Source of the DNA: Ruminococcaceae bacterium UBA1691
GTDB taxonomy: Bacteria; Bacillota; Clostridia; Oscillospirales; Acutalibacteraceae
DNA: 8,769 nt
Direction of reading: 5' to 3'
NCBI GenBank assembly: GCA_002320555.1
Contig: DCJV01000038.1
Span: forward strand, 8,449-17,217
Shown: positions 6,631-8,769 of the stretch, piece by piece
Numbering within the stretch: the first letter of the stretch is position 1
Layout: every line of letters starts with the position of its first letter
Position numbers and translations under genes: made by a program
The notes under the pieces: generated by a model
Database searches by the model: none
Told to the model about the DNA's origin: nothing
What the model saw: only the letters and a program-made list of their open reading frames with translations

Positions 6631-8511
6631 ATGAAACAGACGCAAAAGAAACGCAAAAAGAAAACAAATAGCAGGTGGCCGTGGATCGTTTCCGTTATCG
6701 TGTTGCTAGTGATCGGCGTAGCTGTGTTTGCAGGCGCACGCCTTGCGGGCGCCAAAGGACAGACAGCCACCGCTTATCTTCGTGAGGGAAGCCTTTATCT
6801 GCAGCGCACACCCGGCGATGACCCCATCCAGGTCACAGATTCCTTCCCGGTCAGCGGCGATCCCTATATAAAGCAGACCGCTACCGGCGATTTTTTACTC
6901 TATCCCTCCAATCTGCGCAAAGCGGCGGATGGTTCCGTCAGCAGCTATGACCTCTATGCCGCTTCCACACGCGGCAGGGAGGCCGGGAAGGGCTTTTTGG
7001 TTGCAGAAAGCGTTTTCGGAGAATATAAAGAATCGGCAGACGGAAAATCAATCGCCTATCTGCGCGGACAGCAGAGCGACGCCGGCACGCTTTGCACTTA
7101 TCAGCTTGAGCAGCGCAAAGAGACTGTAATTGACGCCAATGTCATCTCCTTCGAGCGATGCTGCACAAAAGACGATCCGCTCTATTATCTCCGGCTTGAC
7201 GGCTCCACCCGAACCCTGTGCGTATACACTGGAACAGAAAAGGCCGAGCTTGACCGGGAGGTGACGGAATTCCACCTTTATCCCACAGAGACCGCATGGG
7301 AGCTCTTTTATCTGAAAAAGCAGGAGCAGGACGGCACCTCCTCCCTTTACAAAAAGGGAACGGGGGGAAATGCACAGCTGGTGGCTGAGGGCGTATCCCG
7401 CGTTAGATTTGATCAGTATGTCCCGGGCGGCCCGCTATATTACCTGTGTCCCGGTGCACAACAGATCTCCTGGACCGATTTGATTGAAGATGACAAAAAA
7501 GAAGCCGACGCCGCGCTGCAGGAGCCAAAGCTTTCCGATTTCGTGGGCGGTGTGCTCGATTCCCTTTTGAACTTCAGCGATTATGGGGCTGGCGCTTATC
7601 ACACGGCGCTTACGGAATATAACGAAAAGCTCAAGCGGGACAAAATACGCGAGGAGTTGTCTTCGCTCAATACAGAGGGCATGCTCGGCACGTCCTACGA
7701 CTGCTATGCCTTCATCGGTACCAGTTCCATTCTTCTGGCGGAAAATCTGCGCACGGACAGCTTATACGCTGCCTCCCCCGCTTCTCCTGCCATTGTCTCC
7801 CGCTCCTATACCTTGAAAAAGGAGGACAGGCCCAAGCTCTCCGCGCTGGACGAGGAGCTTCTCGCGCAGGCAGAGGCGGACGGTTGGGAGTCCTTTTTGA
7901 CAAAGCTTGCGCAGACGGCGATGGCTGATCCTACCCTGACCTTTACCACGGTTGCCGACGGAAAAAACGTAACCTTCTCCATGGAAAATTATCCGCAAAA
8001 GGGCTCTTTCGCCTTTTCCGACGACGGCACACATCTCTATATCCTGGAGGAGATGGAGGCCGGTGGTACGCTCTGCCGCGCGGCGATATCCCAATCGGGA
8101 CTGACGGAAAAAACGGTGGTTGATACCAATGTCTCCCGATATGCCGTGGCAAAGGATACCGCCTATTATCTCAAGGGCAGCAACGTTCAGTCCGGAACGC
8201 TTTATAAGTTTACCTACAGCGAATCGGTGCTCATCGAGAACGATGTCCGATCCCTGGAGCAGCTATCCGACGGAAATCTTCTGTACTACCGGAAATCCGC
8301 AGACGACAATACAGCCCTCTTTCTGATCCGGGACGGCGAATCGATACTGATCGGCGAACATGTCTTATATGAGTCTGCAGAATATACATCGTCGGAGCGC
8401 ATTCTCTTTATCCGAAATCCAAATGAAAATGGCGTGGGAGAGCTCTGCTGGTACCGTGGAACCGATAAAACAGCAAAAATCGATGAGAATGTGCAGGATA
8501 TTTTCTTTTGA
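6631..8511 (+). CDS. Membrane-anchored beta-propeller-like protein of unknown function
   Basis: A 626-residue protein. GGAGGAG (6619-6625) precedes the ATG by 5 bases. The N-terminus is strongly basic (K/R-rich, residues 2-15) and is followed by one hydrophobic helix (about 17-37), so by the positive-inside rule the rest lies outside the membrane. A cleaved signal peptide is possible (AGA at 39-41) but an uncleaved anchor seems more likely. The outer part repeats a pattern of YYL/LYY strand, turn, then L-C/Y-x-Y strand and a V/I-rich strand; the second element starts near residues 155, 196 and 239, then 481, 524, 562 and 605, a spacing of about 38-43. This suggests propeller blades. Residues about 280-430 break the pattern with charged, helix-like sequence (EYNEKLKRDKIREEL at 329-343) and a short strand block around 351-395. 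It has no catalytic motif that I recognise, lipobox or sorting signal. A sensor, scaffold or ligand-binding role is conceivable but not shown. Confidence 0.85.
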   Translation: MKQTQKKRKKKTNSRWPWIVSVIVLLVIGVAVFAGARLAGAKGQTATAYLREGSLYLQRTPGDDPIQVTDSFPVSGDPYIKQTATGDFLLYPSNLRKAADGSVSSYDLYAASTRGREAGKGFLVAESVFGEYKESADGKSIAYLRGQQSDAGTLCTYQLEQRKETVIDANVISFERCCTKDDPLYYLRLDGSTRTLCVYTGTEKAELDREVTEFHLYPTETAWELFYLKKQEQDGTSSLYKKGTGGNAQLVAEGVSRVRFDQYVPGGPLYYLCPGAQQISWTDLIEDDKKEADAALQEPKLSDFVGGVLDSLLNFSDYGAGAYHTALTEYNEKLKRDKIREELSSLNTEGMLGTSYDCYAFIGTSSILLAENLRTDSLYAASPASPAIVSRSYTLKKEDRPKLSALDEELLAQAEADGWESFLTKLAQTAMADPTLTFTTVADGKNVTFSMENYPQKGSFAFSDDGTHLYILEEMEAGGTLCRAAISQSGLTEKTVVDTNVSRYAVAKDTAYYLKGSNVQSGTLYKFTYSESVLIENDVRSLEQLSDGNLLYYRKSADDNTALFLIRDGESILIGEHVLYESAEYTSSERILFIRNPNENGVGELCWYRGTDKTAKIDENVQDIFF

Positions 8512-8769
8512 GCGTTCACAAAAGAAAACATAGTTTCTGATCGCTTTTGGAACCTACATCTTTATGCGCCGCTGCGCTGGCGGAAGGGCGAGGCAGCGCC
8601 CGCAGTAACTCTTCTGCGGGCGCTGCCTTGGCCTCCAGATAGCTATTTTGGGCGCAGTGAATTTGCAGCGTTCGCTCCTAAAGCGTAACCTTACTTTTGC
8701 ACACAGAAAGTTGCTGCGCAGCCGGTCAATTTGACCACCACACAGTTCTCACGCCTTGCCTTCATCAGC
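8512..8769. other. Structured intergenic region with several palindromes; no gene seen
   Basis: After the propeller gene I see no coding region with a ribosome binding site. The stretch instead contains the 15-bp hairpin listed below and smaller inverted repeats: CCGC/GCGG (8569-8583), CGCT/AGCG with a 5-base loop (8673-8685), the palindrome GCTGCGCAGC (8713-8722) and GGTCAA-T-TTGACC (8724-8736). A frame on the - strand is open from the window edge to a TAA at 8691-8693 (25 codons), and a + strand frame is open after 8688; neither can be judged at this length. Confidence 0.55.
8591..8628. terminator. Strong GC-rich hairpin, possible terminator of the propeller gene
   Basis: AGGCAGCGCCCGCAG (8591-8605) and CTGCGGGCGCTGCCT (8614-8628) are perfect reverse complements, giving a 15-bp stem with an 8-base loop, 79 bases after the propeller gene's stop. 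No T tract follows on either strand, so it is not a textbook intrinsic terminator. It may still act as a transcript 3' end or RNA-stabilising structure, or be part of an interspersed repeat. If a - strand gene ends just right of it, the hairpin would be shared by two converging transcripts. Confidence 0.5.

Noticed and set aside
8691..8769. Possible C-terminus of a - strand gene (25 codons open to the window edge, rich in Cys and Val)
   Set aside because: It is too short to judge, lies across two perfect palindromes, and a + strand frame is equally open here. Sequence beyond 8769 would decide.

Overview
The window looks like chromosomal DNA of a fermentative Bacillota, most likely a gut or rumen Clostridia of moderate GC content. 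The grounds are strong AGGAG-type ribosome binding sites before every gene, two cytoplasmic glycosidases of types common in gut Clostridia (one with the domain order known from Ruminococcus and Butyrivibrio GH3 enzymes), and short AT-rich promoter regions. I see no mobile element, CRISPR array, tRNA or rRNA.

Left half (1-5690): two large genes face each other. On the + strand (173-3169) is a 998-residue glycoside hydrolase related to the GH106 (alpha-L-rhamnosidase) group, with a TIM barrel, a Rossmann-like middle domain and C-terminal jelly-roll segments. On the - strand (5690-3237) is an 817-residue GH3 beta-glucosidase-like enzyme in permuted order: the usual C-terminal half comes first and the barrel with the nucleophile last. 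Their 3' ends are 67 bases apart, with a + strand intrinsic terminator between them. Neither has an export signal, so both probably work in the cytoplasm on imported glycosides. Removal of a terminal deoxysugar by one and a beta-glucosyl residue by the other is a reasonable but unproven joint role.

Right half (5691-8511): a 297-base divergent intergenic region carries a good sigma-A-like promoter for a + strand gene set. The genes are a 113-residue MIF/phenylpyruvate tautomerase homologue, a 60-residue coiled-coil protein 27 bases downstream, and, after a 91-base gap with two inverted repeats, a 626-residue protein with one N-terminal membrane anchor and a repetitive beta-propeller-like extracytoplasmic part. 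The first two are probably one transcript; the third may be co-transcribed or separate.

Right end (8512-8769): no convincing gene. It holds a perfect 15-bp GC-rich hairpin and several smaller palindromes, looking more like a structured intergenic or repeat element than coding sequence.

No clear new multi-gene system is evident. The least explained parts are the tautomerase / coiled-coil / membrane-propeller neighbourhood and the palindrome-rich right end.
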